DNA of 64,000 bases from Punica granatum (Eukaryota > Streptophyta > Magnoliopsida > Myrtales > Lythraceae). This document shows, piece after piece, positions 22,553-34,729 of the stretch. The notes beneath the pieces are model-generated. The model saw nothing but the letters and a program-made list of their open reading frames with translations, ran no database searches and was not told the origin of the DNA. The DNA is taken from NCBI RefSeq assembly GCF_007655135.1, contig NW_022204038.1, positions 62,001 through 126,000 of the forward strand. Direction: 5' to 3'. How positions within the stretch are numbered: position 1 is the first letter of the stretch; every line of letters begins with the position of its first letter. The position numbers were made by a program, and so were the translations under genes.

Positions 22553-24300
22553 ATAGAAAGAGAGACTAAATTTATTCCATTCATTTAATGAACTTTAAAT
22601 AAATAATTTCTTTTAATATCATTTTTAATTTCTAAGTATATTTAATATTAACATAGAAGTAATAATAGTATTTTAATATTCCAAAACTCCTATAATTTCA
22701 GTTATACTTGTGCAAAAAAATTTTAGAACAATATGTCCCTATCCTTTTTAATCTGTAAAACCCTACTATAGTTTAAATAATATAATTAAGCATTTATAGA
22801 ATTGAAAATTAGAAAAGAAAATAATTTTAATTAATCAAATTTTCAAAGATAGATTTATTACTTAATTGTACGAATGTTTAGATTAATTCACTTGTATTAT
22901 TTCTTTTATATTTGTAAGCGTATTTAATATTAGTATAGAATTTTTTAAAAGTTCATAAACATTCTAGTAAACATAATTTTACTTGTTAAATCGAGAATCG
23001 AAAAAATGAAAATAATTTTAGTAAATCGAATTGATATAAATATATTATCCCTTCAATTAATTTAATTGTGCATTAATTATTAAAGCATTAAAAATGGTAG
23101 GGAAGACTAGTATTATTTGGGTAAATAGAGAGCTCAGAGCTTGACACATGGCACGACCTTGTTAATCCTGGAATGACACATGACACAGTGTCGTTAAACT
23201 TATGTTTTCCTTTCGCTATTATATATTATAAGGATAATTGCGCTATATAGGCTAACGTTTGAATGAATTCTTAATTCTAACCCAAACTTGATTTTTTACC
23301 TGAGATATCCAAACGTTGGCATGTTGGTTTCACATCTATCCCAACGTTAACTTCCCGTCCAAAATTGACGGAATTGCACATGTGGCATGTGAATTTTGTA
23401 ACGTTGCTTACATGTGTTACAAAATTACCGTGTCATGTGTGCAATTCTGTCAATTTTGGACGAGAAATTAGCGTCGGGATAGATGTGAAATCAACACTTC
23501 AACATTGAGATATTTCAAGTAAAAAATCAAGTTTGGGCTAGAACTAATAATTCCAACAAAATTAGGATATATGGCGCAATTAACCCTATATTATATATAG
23601 ATTTAATTAAAAAGAGACCAAATTTGTTCCACTCATATTATGAACTTTTAAATATAAATTAATTCTTTTAGCATTATTTTTAATTTCTAAATATATTTAA
23701 TATTAATACAGAACTTGTCATAGTTTTTGAATATTTCAAAATCCCCTTATATTTTCTACTATGCGAGTAATTACTCCTATGAAAATTTTTAGAAAAATAC
23801 TTCCATATCCTTTTTAAACAAAAAAAACTTTATTACAGTTTCAAGAATATAAAGCATTTGTAGAATTGAAAATTGGAAAAGAAAATACTTTTAATTAATC
23901 GTATTCCAAAAGACATATTTATTACTAAATTGTACGAACTCCTGATCAATTCATTTGTATTATCTTTCTTTTTTGAAGTTTATTTAATTTTGGCACAGGA
24001 ACTTTAGAAGTTCCTAGATATTCTAGTAAATATAATTTTACTTGTTAAATCAAGAATTAGAAAATGAAAATAATTTTAGTAAATTGAATTATTGTAAATA
24101 TATTATCCATATATATACATTTATTTACTTTTGCATTACTTACTAATGCATTAATGTGGGTAGAAAAGATTATTGAAATTTCCGTAAATATAGAGTTGGG
24201 GGCTTAACATATGGTACCACCTTATCGATTTTGAGATGACACATGACATAATATGGTTAAACTTATTTTTTTCCTCTATTATGTATTATATATAGATTTG
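22553..24300. repeat. Tandem duplication (~690-bp unit) with a MITE at the junction
   Basis: Unit A (about 22556-23230) and unit B (about 23610-24300) share an ordered series of landmarks. These are AGAGA(G/C)..AAATT, TTTTTAATTTCTAA, TTATTACT.AATTGTACGAA, AAATTGAATT-type words, and GATGACACATGACA near the end. The 357-bp fold-back element 23231-23587 sits exactly between the units. There is no coding content. Confidence 0.65.
23231..23587. mobile_element. Fold-back MITE with almost full-length inverted arms
   Basis: The left arm begins AGGATAATTGCGC. The reverse complement of the right arm begins AGGGTTAATTGCGCC. Pairing continues through AACTTGATTTTTTAC, CACATCTATCCC and GTCCAAAATTGAC to a short loop near 23405. 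The flanks are AT-rich (ATATATTATA left, ATATTATATA right), so the target duplication is uncertain. A transcript would form a hairpin of about 170 bp, a possible small-RNA source (inference). Confidence 0.75.
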
Positions 24301-25200
24301 ACTACTTTTCGTTATAATTTATTAATTTTCCACTGTAGAAAGTACTTTTTTTTTAATAATTTGGCCATGGAAGAAGTTAAAGTTTCACTGACTTTATAAA
24401 AGCTTGAGCTCATATATTTGGCGCAAAAGTTTCAATTGATAAAATGGTGGATTTGATCATCTTATAAAGTCATTGGTTGTTTTATCTTATTTGATCGATG
24501 TAGAATTGTATGATATCTTTTCGCAGAAGTAACCATAATTTTCTAAGCCCTTCAATTGATGCTGGCAAATTAGATTAGTCCATTGAATTCGGAAGAGGTA
24601 ATTTTGCCTTTAAAATTTTTAAATAGCAAAAAGTTGCAAATAACCGTGTTAACACCATTTTTTTTGGTGAATAGGAAAATTTTATTAAAACACACCTATA
24701 ATATACATTAGGTTGCCGACGAGATCCTTGACTAATACAGCCACTAGACTGCCGTCGAGATCATATCCTTGACTGCCAATTAGTAAGTCAGCCATACGAC
24801 TACTGACGGTGGCACAAGCCTGGATGATTAGATAATCACCCCCTTATTAATTAACCAGCCTAACATAGTAAACGGCATATCTACCGTAGTCAGACCACAC
24901 CCTATTGATACCAAGTCTGCACGACTGTGTCATTGGTAACATCACGGCTCGCCCTCGTTACACTAAGACGGCACCATAAGTCGTGTTGCACGAGGCTATT
25001 TTTGCCTTGAACAAGTCTCTGTGGGGCATCGAAATTTGGGAGTCTTGGGCCCGTTGGATCCGCACGTACGTATGTTGGTGGCAATTGGCATGGGGCCATT
25101 GGTACCATCCATTTATGTTGTAGTCTGGGCCCTGCCATGGGAGCACGCCTCATGACTGCCCCTGTCGTCCAGCAGCGGATCTTGGAATGGTGATTTCTTC
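24301..25200. other. Intergenic DNA with an unclassified GC-richer insert (~24655-25195)
   Basis: A T-run at about 24658 is followed by GC-richer DNA with repeated GACTGCC/GCCGTCGAGATC words near 24715-24770, ending near 25195. If the T-run is a poly(A) tail, this would be a minus-strand retroposed fragment. The minus-strand open frame 24902-25153 is not recognisable. I cannot name the source. Confidence 0.3.
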
Positions 25201-25337
25201 ATTTTCACTTTTTATTAGTTGTTATTTGTGTGTTGCACGGAAATTTTTAGTCGAGTTTCGTATAACTAAAAATTAATAATTAGTATATATGATATACATA
25301 TGAATATAGATAGAAAAAAAATGGTATATTAGGGGTT

Positions 25338-25510
25338 TTATGTTTTACTAAGTAGACGTGATAAATATTAGAAATTATGGTTACGTATTAATCATATCTT
25401 TTTATATTATAAATATAGTTTCTAAGATTTATATTAGGGGTCGCCCGCTAGGTTACGTATTTGTAGCCATAATTTCTAATATTTGTCTTGTCTACTTAGT
25501 AAAACATAAG
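25338..25510. repeat. Inverted repeat (arms ~50 bp)
   Basis: The left arm TTATGTTTTACTAAGTAGAC (25338-25357) continues through ATTAGAAATTATGG. It is mirrored on the right by CCATAATTTCTAAT and GTCTACTTAGTAAAACATAA, ending at 25508. About 65 bp separate the arms. It may be a small MITE. Confidence 0.65.
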
Positions 25511-25749
25511 TAAGTATAAAGTTAAGCAACTAAGCTTATTAATCTTTGTTTATATCCATATAAATTAACTATTAAAACACATATTGATTTTTCATACGAA
25601 AAGCTTTTTATAATGACATTTAAAATTTTACTGATAGAGAATTGATTTTTTATCGCAATTTTTTTTTTAATTTTCTTGATAAAGTATTGACTTTCATATT
25701 TGAAAAATACTCTATTATAATCGATTTAATGCTTTACTAATATTTTATA

Positions 25750-26091
25750 TTTTTTATGAATTTTTTTAGTGAATTATGGGGCCAAAACCCTAACATGAAA
25801 TCTTTTTCTCAAAATTACATTTATAATATATTCTTATTTATGAAACTTTTATAAAGATATTTACAAGTCTACTCTTATTTATTTATTGCTCCATTGTCAA
25901 GTTCATATATATAGAGAGATTTTTATAAATATTTTTTTTGGTGAATTATGGGTCAAAAGCCTATTATGAAATCATTTTCTCAAAATAGCATTTACAATAT
26001 ATTCTTATACAAGAAACTTTTATAGTGATATTTACGACTCTACCCCTATTTATTCCTCCGTTCTCAAGTTTATATATATATCTTAGGTTTT
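25750..26091. repeat. Tandem duplication, period ~172 bp
   Basis: Two units share GTGAATTATGGG, ATGAAATC.TTTTCTCAAAA, TA.AATATATTCTTAT and CTCAAGTT/GTCAAGTTCATATATAT. A related tail recurs near 29116-29165. The DNA is non-coding and AT-rich. Confidence 0.6.
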
Positions 26092-27411
26092 TGAAGCTGT
26101 ACAATGCACGAATTTATTAATAAAAATTTATGGAAAAGAATAAAATTTATGACTATAAAATAATAAATCAAAATCAATATTAATTTTGAATATTCATCAA
26201 TCTTTTTTTGTAAATAAGTTATCATATCAATATCTTTAGTGGATAAGTGAGGAAAACAATAAATTTTAAAAAGATTTTTAAAAATATACATAATCAAATC
26301 GTATTTTTCTCTGAGGCATAAATATTATTTAATAAAAGTAACATAGTTTTGGGAGCAATAACATGATTCACTTTGGAAATATGTCAATTGAACAATACTT
26401 AAAAAAGAGAAGTTAAATTAGAATCATAAATTAATTAGAAAAAATTACTAACATTCCTTGTAAATGTTTTGCCCCATAGATAGGAATACCTTAGTCAAGA
26501 GTTTGTATTGATATTGGCAAATCAACCTCACCACGTGCATATGAACTCCAAAACTAACTTAGTGGAGATATCTATGCAATTACAATAATTCAAAATTTAA
26601 TAGCATTAATATATAATACCATTTCTCTTATTTGTCAATAAACTTATGATTTTTTATCAATTGATGGCACTGGCTATAAAATTAAAATTGAATTGACATT
26701 GATGGCAAAATAATATTCTGAGGCCATTTAATGCAAATAATTAGTTGACTTATCATTCATAATCAATTTATTAGCATATAGAGGTGAAAATTAATTATTT
26801 TTTTAATATTACTGTAATTGAAGTAATAAATTTATTGCTTGTAATTTACTTCTCTCCACATATATATTGTATCTTTTCACAAAGATATATTGACCGTAAG
26901 GCATATATACACTGCATTAGTTTATATTTTTTTATTAAGAGGAAGTCAATATATGTGTAGATGCATGCATGCATATGTGGAAACCTTCACTGTTCCTTGT
27001 GCTATTCATATTCAAATCTCACATATCAAATTTCATGAATTTAAATAATTTTCGCTAGATGACTCAATTACTTCCATGAGAGATTACTTAATAGAACTAC
27101 TATAAGTTTAGCTATAATTTAAAAGATTTCTTCAATAATTTTAAATTTATATAATTCCAGATATTCTTAATTTTTCTAAAATAATGAATATCTATTTACT
27201 ATTGAAATAACAATAACAACTACAATTTTAAGAATTTATTCTAATAAGTTTAAATTTATATCATTATGAATATTTTTAATTTTTCTAAATTTATGAATAT
27301 ATTTATTAAAATGACAATATGTGATTTGAATTCTTCTTAGTATTGCTTTGGATATTTTCTTCATTTTCATGTATGCTATTACTAATTAAAGTTATATGTG
27401 TTGTTAATTAA
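26092..27411. repeat. AT-rich duplicated intergenic DNA
   Basis: The parts 26690-26920 and 27010-27260 are paralogous to modules at 10900-11520. No gene is seen. The minus-strand 75-codon frame at 26070-26297 is AT-rich noise. Confidence 0.45.
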
Positions 27412-28780
27412 TCTATATCTATATATATGAAAATAAAGCTCCGACTCAAATTTTTATGACGCCATGTCATAAGAAAATAGAAAACATAGCTCCCTTGCAT
27501 TGTCACATCATCGTTCCTAAATTAGAAATTTTATGGAATGTCCTCTTTTAATAGCAAAATATAACAACATAACATATACAATTTATATATATAAGTTCAA
27601 AATATATCAACGGAAAGTGCAAACCAATATATATATATATATAGTATGTCAATTCTTTCAAATATATATTGTGTGGTCATATAATTAGAAAATATATCGA
27701 CGAAATATACATATATATTTAATATATACATAAGTCAACCTTATGATCTTTATCTATATATCGCACGAAAAATTTGAATTCAAGAATTTGGAATGCAACG
27801 TCAGTGAATTAAGGTAACTCTGCCTTCTCCTTCCTATTAACCAAATTGAGTTTGTACCTAGGACAGACTAAATTCATGTTCACATGTGACATAACTATCT
27901 TTTCATTCATTTATCTCTTTTCTGTGCATAATATTACAGATTTTGAGGCGTTAAAATAATTTATTATATGATAAAAGAATTGGGATGTGAAAAAGATATA
28001 TGGACAATTAGAGTAAGATTGATAAGATTGTAGGGATGCAAGTTGATCGGTTAATTCACTGATAAGATTGTAGGGATGCAAGTTGATCAGTTAATTCACT
28101 GATAAATGGTAATTAGCATTTGATTTCATTAGTACCATCCAATCGATACTTATTGAATTGAAATGAGTGAATCTAGTGAACACAAGGGCTAATGAAATCA
28201 TGAGCCTTGATGTGATTTTCCTTGATGAAGAGGTACGCTCATGCACTTTTTTACTAAATATATATTATTTTTCATAGAATTGATTATTTATTAAATTTTG
28301 CTTCTAATGAAATTAGGGTTCATTAACGCATGCAAGCATAAGAAAATCTCAAATCGATTTGTTCCGATTGTTATTTCGTGAAAGAGGCTTATACATTGTT
28401 AATTAATGAAATTAGGGTTTGTTACATTTCAAGATTTATTTTTTATTTCATTCATATTAATATCCGATACGGTAAATTTTTCTTTCTCTTCACTCATATC
28501 CATGTATGTTTCCCCTCCTCTTTTTTTTCTTAGATTATAGTTTGATTTATTGTTATAATTGTTGGAGATTATTCTATTTTACCTGTTTATTTTATATTTT
28601 GTTGGATGTAGTTAATTACTTTGCTCGAGTAATTGGTATGTATTTGATATGAATGATTTGTTCTAATTTATTAATATCTATAACAATAACATAATTCATC
28701 TGATTTATGATTATTAATATTTATGCGTAAAAGTTAATTATTCAATTTATAACCGTGCGACGCGCGGGTTTTCGACTAGT
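27412..28780 (+). mobile_element. Non-autonomous Helitron (copy 1)
   Basis: The 3' end has a GC-rich hairpin (CCGTGCGACGCGCGG, 28753-28767) followed by a short spacer and the terminal CTAGT (28776-28780), the diagnostic Helitron terminus. The likely 5' end is TCTATATC at 27412, preceded by A, and the base after CTAGT is T, matching A^T insertion. The 5' part (AAAGCTCCGACTCAA, GACGCCATGTCAT, AACATAGCTCCCTTGC) is shared with the element at 40452-41349. No Rep/helicase is present. AT-rich DNA follows to 29170. Confidence 0.7.
28021..28100. repeat. 40-bp unit, two tandem copies
   Basis: GATAAGATTGTAGGGATGCA begins each unit (28021 and 28061). The copies differ at a single base (GATCGG versus GATCAG). 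They lie inside the Helitron. Confidence 0.9.
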
Positions 28781-29471
28781 TTATTTATATAATTATAAAT
28801 ATTAGTATTTGTCATAATTAAGTGATTTGAATTAATAGTTTCTTCATTTTGGTATTTGCTATTATTAATTACAATAATATGTATTATTGTTTAATTATTA
28901 TATAATATATTAATCTAGGTATTAATATGACATTTACTATTATATCCCTATTTATTATTCCGTAGTTAAATTTACATAATATATAGATAGATTAACATTC
29001 ACAAATTAATCAATTATAGTACTTATTATTGTAATTAGTGAAAATTGATTTACAATTACAAATTAATAAAAAATGATTACATATAGATTTATCTTTTAAA
29101 CCCTATGATATTACAATATTTACCTTTATGACCCTATTTATTGTTTCGTTGTCAAGTATATATATAGATATATATATAGATTGTCTCTTCCGGAACAGGG
29201 AGACGTAGGGAGTACGAGACAATGGAAGAGAATATAAAGGAGCATCGGAAGTCCGTCGATGAGAATTGATTAATTCCAAATTGAGGGCAAGTGTTACTCA
29301 TTGAAACTCTTTTTTTTCTTCCTTGTCTTCTATTGGCTTAGAGTTCCCAGGAGAACAAGAATTATCTCTTTTTTTTTTTGAAATAAAAATTGTGGAAAAA
29401 CTCAAATGGTAGGAAGATCGTCTAAAAAACTTATAATCCTAAGGATATTGTGAGCCCTAGTCCGAATGATG
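28781..29471. repeat. AT-rich flank then duplicated 3' flank of GDSL pseudogene 2
   Basis: The part 28781-29165 is AT-rich and related to 11100-11260. The part 29175-29320 parallels the 3' flank of gene 1 (about 16555-16815). No other feature is seen. Confidence 0.45.
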
Positions 29472-30937
29472 CTAAGGCATTTGGAACAATGCCTTTGCAT
29501 TGTAAGGCCGGCCACACAACTTTGAGGGGTCCACTCCAGAAGAGGGACGCAAGGTGCCTGTTAGTGCTCTCGGTCGGGTGAGCTGCGTCAAACCACACGT
29601 ACTGACTCGGATCACTGCAGAGGTTGTACGCAGTGGTGCTGTTCCCACATATGAACTTGCCGTTGAACTTCCCGCTTCCACAGCTTGCTGTCTGCCCTTC
29701 TTTGAAACCTTTGCAATGTGAAAGAAACCGAAAAGAGTTATTCGACAGGCATATTGCACGACAATCTAAAGAGTTAATAGCAATATAGCATTCAGGAACA
29801 TGACAATGAACAAAATGAATGAGTAGTGGCTGAGCAATGGATTTGGGATCTCTGTCTTGAACCTGGAGCAGTTGCAATAGCAAGTACAGGATCGGTAATG
29901 CATACTTCTTTGCTCTTAGCTTGACCACGGAGGTGAGATTGCCGAGCACTACGGCCACGTACTGGTTCTTTTCAGAGGCTGTGCGGGGATGCCGGGCTTT
30001 GGCATGCCGACTTTCATGTAGTCGTTCCCTCCCATGCGGAACAAGTAGATGGCCTTAGATAGCAAATCTTGGGCCTTCTCGTTGCACTCCTGCTGCTTCA
30101 GCTTCTTCTGCACTTCCTCAAAGTAGCTCAGTTGCAGCTTCAGGTGTATCTGTTAATTAATTAACTGAGATCACATCAGAGCGAGAATGTAGCACTTTTG
30201 ATACGATTACAGTCTATTAACTGGAAACCTTCACGATATTAGTGCGAGCCTCATTGAGCCACAATGTCAAATCCGTTAGTTCATTCCACCGACCTGTGAC
30301 CGTTAACCCATAGCATCTTATCCAGCTCCAGCAGAAGCGAAATTCGCTCCATTCGTGTAATTGCGGAACCCGGGCTCCAGGTACGGTTTGATCAATGGCA
30401 GATTCGCATACTCCGCTGCAAAAAGACCAATATCCAATTGTAAATACCGTGCCTATTCACAACATTTGTAACTTGAAATGGCCAATGGGCACCCAACATC
30501 TACCCCTGTTTGGTGCTAATTCTGGAAGATTTCCAGAATTTCTGCTAGCATTTACTTTCCAATTGTCCAACTGTACTTTTAGCTTACGCATACTCGAACG
30601 TTTTCCGGAAAACAAGAAACAGAGAATGATTTTGATGCATACTGTAAAAAACAGATATGAAAACAAGAAAATCACCGGGTTTGTACAAAATGTTGTTACC
30701 TAAGAAGTCAGGAACTATTCGGCCATCAGAGACTCTTCCGGTTGGGCGCTAGAAGAAGGTCTCACCATAGGGCAGGAAGGTGCTCTTGGGGATGCCACTG
30801 CCGTTTCGGTATTGGTTGTTCCCAGCATCCAGGAGCGAGTCCCCGAAGATAAAGAACGGCATGTGACATTGCCCTCGGACAACGAGGACCATCCATAAGG
30901 AGAGAAACGTCCCGATCACCAGGCTTGATCTTTCCAT
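29472..30937 (-). pseudogene. GDSL esterase/lipase pseudogene 2
   Basis: It is closely related to genes 1 and 3 but clearly broken. Exon 1 (30700-30937) keeps the [11 protein letters not shown] motif but has an in-frame TAG where both sisters have AAG (ETFF-stop-RPTGR). The exon 2 remnant (30321-30415) ends abruptly, its last part and donor site fused to intron sequence by a deletion of a few hundred bases. Exon 3 (29920-30149) still reads MGGNDY but has a frameshift after the KPG region, and its donor is changed from GT to CT. Exon 4 is missing: intron 3 runs directly into intron 4-like sequence. Exon 5 (29472-29708) keeps FDAAHPTE but carries a 4-bp GGCC duplication near the end. No functional product is expected. 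Confidence 0.9.
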
Positions 30938-31018
30938 CGGACAAGGAGTTGGAGGAGAAGCTTCAGAGGGGAAGAACTTTGAGCTTGCTTACTGGAAAAT
31001 GGGGTGGTGAGGGAGACT

Positions 31019-31030
31019 TCTTATAGGAGC
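31019..31030 (-). promoter_or_regulatory. Conserved TATA region of pseudogene 2
   Basis: GGCTCCTATAAG on the minus strand stands about 85 bp upstream of the ATG, matching the gene 1 and gene 3 promoters. It could still drive a non-coding transcript (inference). Confidence 0.55.
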
Positions 31031-31345
31031 CAGCAAGCTTTAAGCCTCCATGTGATGGCTTTATTGAAAAATTTTCTATTTTATGCATTGGTTTATCTTA
31101 TTTGGAATTAGAATATCTAAAAATAAGTTTGTACCACTTTAATCAAGCATTAATCGGTATCTTGTATTTCATTAATGGTGCCACATAAATACATACAAAT
31201 GAGATCTCAACAATACAAGGAAAATCAACCAGAAAAGGTTACAATTGATATATTCTTTAACTTCCCAATTTCCGCTGATCCTCGAAATCCCAAGATTTCC
31301 GGTTATGTAATATAGTGAGAATTATTTGTCCTGATAGGAATAATG
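31031..31345. other. Spacer between pseudogene 2 promoter and gene 3 3' end
   Basis: This is a short intergenic spacer of about 300 bp. Its right part is the 3' untranslated flank of gene 3. Nothing else is seen. Confidence 0.4.
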
Positions 31346-33463
31346 TTAAGGCATTTGGAACAAAGCCTTTGCATTGTAAGGCCACACAACTTTGAGGGGT
31401 CCACTCCAGAAGAGGGATGCGAGGTGCTTGTTGGCGCTCTCGGTGGGGTGAGCCGAGTCGAACCACACGTACTGACTCGGATCGCTGCAGAGGTTGTAAG
31501 CAGTGGTGCCGTTCTTCCCACATGTGAGCTCCCTGTTGAAATCCCCGCTTCCACAGCATGCTGTCTGCCCTTCTTTGAAACCTTTGCAATGTGAAGAAAC
31601 CGAAACGGGTTATAATTCAATCGCTTACGTTACTGCAGGCAAAGAACAGAATGTCCGTGTACAGATATCTGTATAACATGAAGATATGTATGTGAAGTAT
31701 TACCAAATCTTGAGGGATATGTGGTTATCTCTTCAAGAGCAGAGTAGTAATCAAACAGAGCATATCTGAATCCGGTCAACGTCTTCTCTAGCTTCTGGAG
31801 GACCTTCGACAGTGCTATGTTGTGCGTCTTGGCCAGAACCGTGACATCGTGAGCACAGCCCTTAGATCCCGAGCCTATCCTGTTCGATGGCATGCAACCC
31901 AGTGGGCCCACCGTCTGGAAAATGAATTTCCTCCCGCCCATTGCGTAAACTTTCTGCATAACCAGTAATTGGAACATATAAACAATAGGCTTGCATACCG
32001 CACTTGATATGACGGAAAAGACCCTGATATCTAGGCAGGCTTGATGCACACGGTTCCGAGCTGCCTACAATGCCATTGCTAAATTGTGGAAAAAGAATAT
32101 TTAGTGCTGAGCCCAGATTGGTATCCGTGATTGGGGTCTCGAGTCCTAGAGCAGTTGCAATTGCAGCATACAGGTGCAGGATCGGGAACACGTAGTTTTT
32201 TCTTACCTTGACCACAGAAGTGAGATTGCTCAGAACTACGACCATGTACTGCTTCTTATAAGAGGCTGTGAGCAGGGGAGGCGTGGACTTGCCGAAGGAA
32301 GGCATGGCGGCGTGCATGTAATCGTTCCCTCCCATGCTGAGCAAATAGACGGCCTTAGACAACAACTCTTGGGCCTTCTGTTCACCCTCCTGTTGCTTCA
32401 GCTTCTTCTGCATCTCCTCGAAGTAGCTCAGTTGCAGCTTCAGGTGTAACTGTTAATCAATTAACCGAGATCACATCAGAATGAGAATGCGACACATATC
32501 ATTAGGTCTATAGAGCCGTAATCACTGCTAGGCTGTAGGACTCTCTGTGGGACTCAAATCTTCCACCCTTTCAGGAACAATAATAACCGGAAACCTTCAT
32601 GATATGATCACGGGCCTTGTACGGCGGCAAGGTCAAATGGTATTTCATCTCATTGACCTGCAGCCCCCTTAACCCATAACAATACGGCCTATATAAAGGG
32701 CATGCGTTGGATGTGAACCCGGGAGGGTGAATGGTTCACTCTACAAGTAAACATTCGATTAAATTAGCAAAGATGTTTACCAGTCCGGGGCTTGTTTCAG
32801 GAAGTATCCCAGCTCCAGCAGACGCGAAATTTGCTCCATCCGTGTAATTGCTGAACCCAGGCTCCAAGTATGGTTTAATAAGCGGCAGATTCGCAAATTC
32901 CGCTGGGAAAACACCATAATTTGATTGTTAATACCATTTGAAGCCATGATATTTGTAACTGGCACAGAGCAGCGGGCACTCGACATCTATACCGGTTTGG
33001 TTGTAATGCGGAAAGATTTCCAGATTCTCTGTTTGCATATACTTATCTGGAAATCTACAAACCGTGGTTTCTCAAGTTTTCAATTGCATTTTTATCACAG
33101 GCATGCTTGAATGCTTCCCGGAAAACAAGAACGAGAGAATGATCTCCATTGAAGCGTAAGGGCTCCAGATTCGATACACAGCGCAGCAGCAGACACGAAG
33201 ACACAAAGGTCGGGTTTGCAGGAAATGCTGTTACCTAAGAAGTCGGGAACTATTCGGCCGTCGCAGACTCTCCCAGTCGGGCGCTTGAAGAAGGTCTCGC
33301 CATAGGGAAGGGTGCTCTTGTGGGAGTTGTTAAGGTATTGGTTGTTCCCGGCGTCTAGGAGCGAGTCCCCGAAGATAAAGAACGGCGCGTGGCATTCCCC
33401 TGGAACGACGAGGACCGCCCATAAGGCTAGAATCGTCCCAACCACCGAGCTCGATCTTCCCAT
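31346..33463 (-). CDS. GDSL esterase/lipase, GLIP-type, gene 3 (complete, 5 exons)
   Basis: Exons on the minus strand are 33235-33463, 32781-32902, 32207-32449, 31704-31953 and 31346-31581. GT-AG junctions and phases agree throughout, giving 359 aa. The signal peptide spans about residues 1-24 ([16 protein letters not shown] core). The catalytic set is complete: Ser34 in [11 protein letters not shown], the NFASAGAG block II Gly, Asn159 in SMGGNDY, and Asp323/His326 in FDSAHPTE. Exon boundaries are identical to gene 1. Differences are small, such as one codon missing in each of exons 1 and 3 and one extra codon in exon 5 (NGTTAYN). It is likely a secreted esterase/lipase of the plant SGNH family, with substrate unknown. 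It lies head-to-tail with pseudogene 2, about 400 bp apart, as expected for a tandem duplication. Confidence 0.93.
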
Positions 33464-33570
33464 TGGAGGAGATGCTGGAAAAGCTTTACACAGGAAAATT
33501 AATTAATTGGCTGGTTTCTAGTGATTGAACTTTGAGCTCGCTTACTGGAAAATGAGAGTGATGAGGCTTC

Positions 33571-33583
33571 TTATAGGATCCAG
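33571..33583 (-). promoter_or_regulatory. TATA box of GDSL gene 3
   Basis: GGATCCTATAAG on the minus strand lies about 110 bp upstream of the start codon. The downstream AAGCCTCATCACTC is identical to that of gene 1. Confidence 0.6.
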
Positions 33584-33599
33584 CATTAAGACTCCCCTC

Positions 33600-34130
33600 C
33601 GCGGGATGGCTTTATTGAAAAATGTTGTGTTCAAATTGTTGACTGGCCGTTGGAAAGTAGATTCTTTGTTCTGGGCCTACCTGTCAGGAAGTAGGATTAG
33701 TTAACTTGGTTAGTTTATGTTCGAATTAATTGTAGATTTTTTCTTGGGTGAGATGTTAATCCTCGATCAGATTTCGAGTTTGCTAGTGAAATCCGTCTAC
33801 TGATAACGCCGTTTGTCGGCAATACTAATTAATTCGAGACATTTAAACCGTAACGATCAAGTTACATTTGGAGTTTCTTCATTGGTCGAGTTCTCAATTT
33901 ATCGTTCACATTAGATCTTTATGCAAAATTTGGCACCAAAAAGTACATGAATATGTAAGTTTGTTTCTGCATGTTTTTTTTTTGTTTCCTTGTGAAATGT
34001 TTTTTTTTGTTTCCTTGTGAAATGTTTGGGGAGTTTTGATTGTTCGTCTCTTGATAGAGTTATACCGGCTAGTTTACAAACATCGACTAATTTGATAGGA
34101 TCCTGTGTAATAAATGGAAGCATTAATGTG
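33600..34130 (-). repeat. Upstream flank of gene 3, paralogous to the orphan flank and gene 1 flank
   Basis: Landmarks GGCTTTATTGAAAAA, TTAATTCGAGACATTTAAAC, CATTTGGAGTTTCTTCATT and ACATCGACTAATTTGATA recur in the left-end orphan block. This copy holds the unoccupied target site of retroelement 1 (GAGTT at about 33879-33883). A tandem dup of about 28 bp (GTTTCCTTGTGAAATG) lies at about 33972-34025. Confidence 0.6.
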
Positions 34131-34153
34131 CCCCTGGTCGCAATTCCATCAAT

Positions 34154-34155
<2 letters not shown>

Positions 34156-34189
<34 letters not shown>
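34156..34189. repeat. (GA)n microsatellite
   Basis: About 16 GA units lie in the distal upstream region of gene 3. GA repeats can act as GAGA-factor/BPC sites in plants, but that role here is only a possibility. Confidence 0.8.
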
Positions 34190-34729
34190 AAGATTTGGAC
34201 GATTGCACGATATATGAGACTTCAATATGTTAAGCGTACCCTAAAAATGCTAAAGGAGTTTAATATATATTAAAATTAAACAATCTACCTTAGCCTATTA
34301 GAAAAGATACTTACGCTTTACTAATTAGGAAAATGTCCCATGTAATTTCCAATCATAAGAGCTAAGGCCCTCTTCAACTGTCCATTATTACCCACGATTC
34401 AACTCGTTGCATTGCAATACCAAACACGGGCATATTTGGATTGCTCCACCGTAACCTTATAGATACACCAGGAACAATACTAACGCTATAGGCACTTGAA
34501 TGTAGTCTAATAACATGCACCAGAGAGGAGACATGATAGCATCTAAAAGGTAGAAAGATCGAGAATGTTTTTGATATTACTAAATTTATACGATTATCGC
34601 GACCCATAAAAAGATGACAGAATGTTATATTGATAAGACAAATAATTGCATGGTCTGAATTGGATGAATATATCTTGAAGGGCGTCATAGTTTAATGAGT
34701 CAGGCACGAATTCTATGATTTTGGAGGGT

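Noticed and set aside
34156..34189. Possible regulatory GAGA element
   Set aside because: It is a simple GA microsatellite far from the gene. Without binding data it is recorded only as a repeat.
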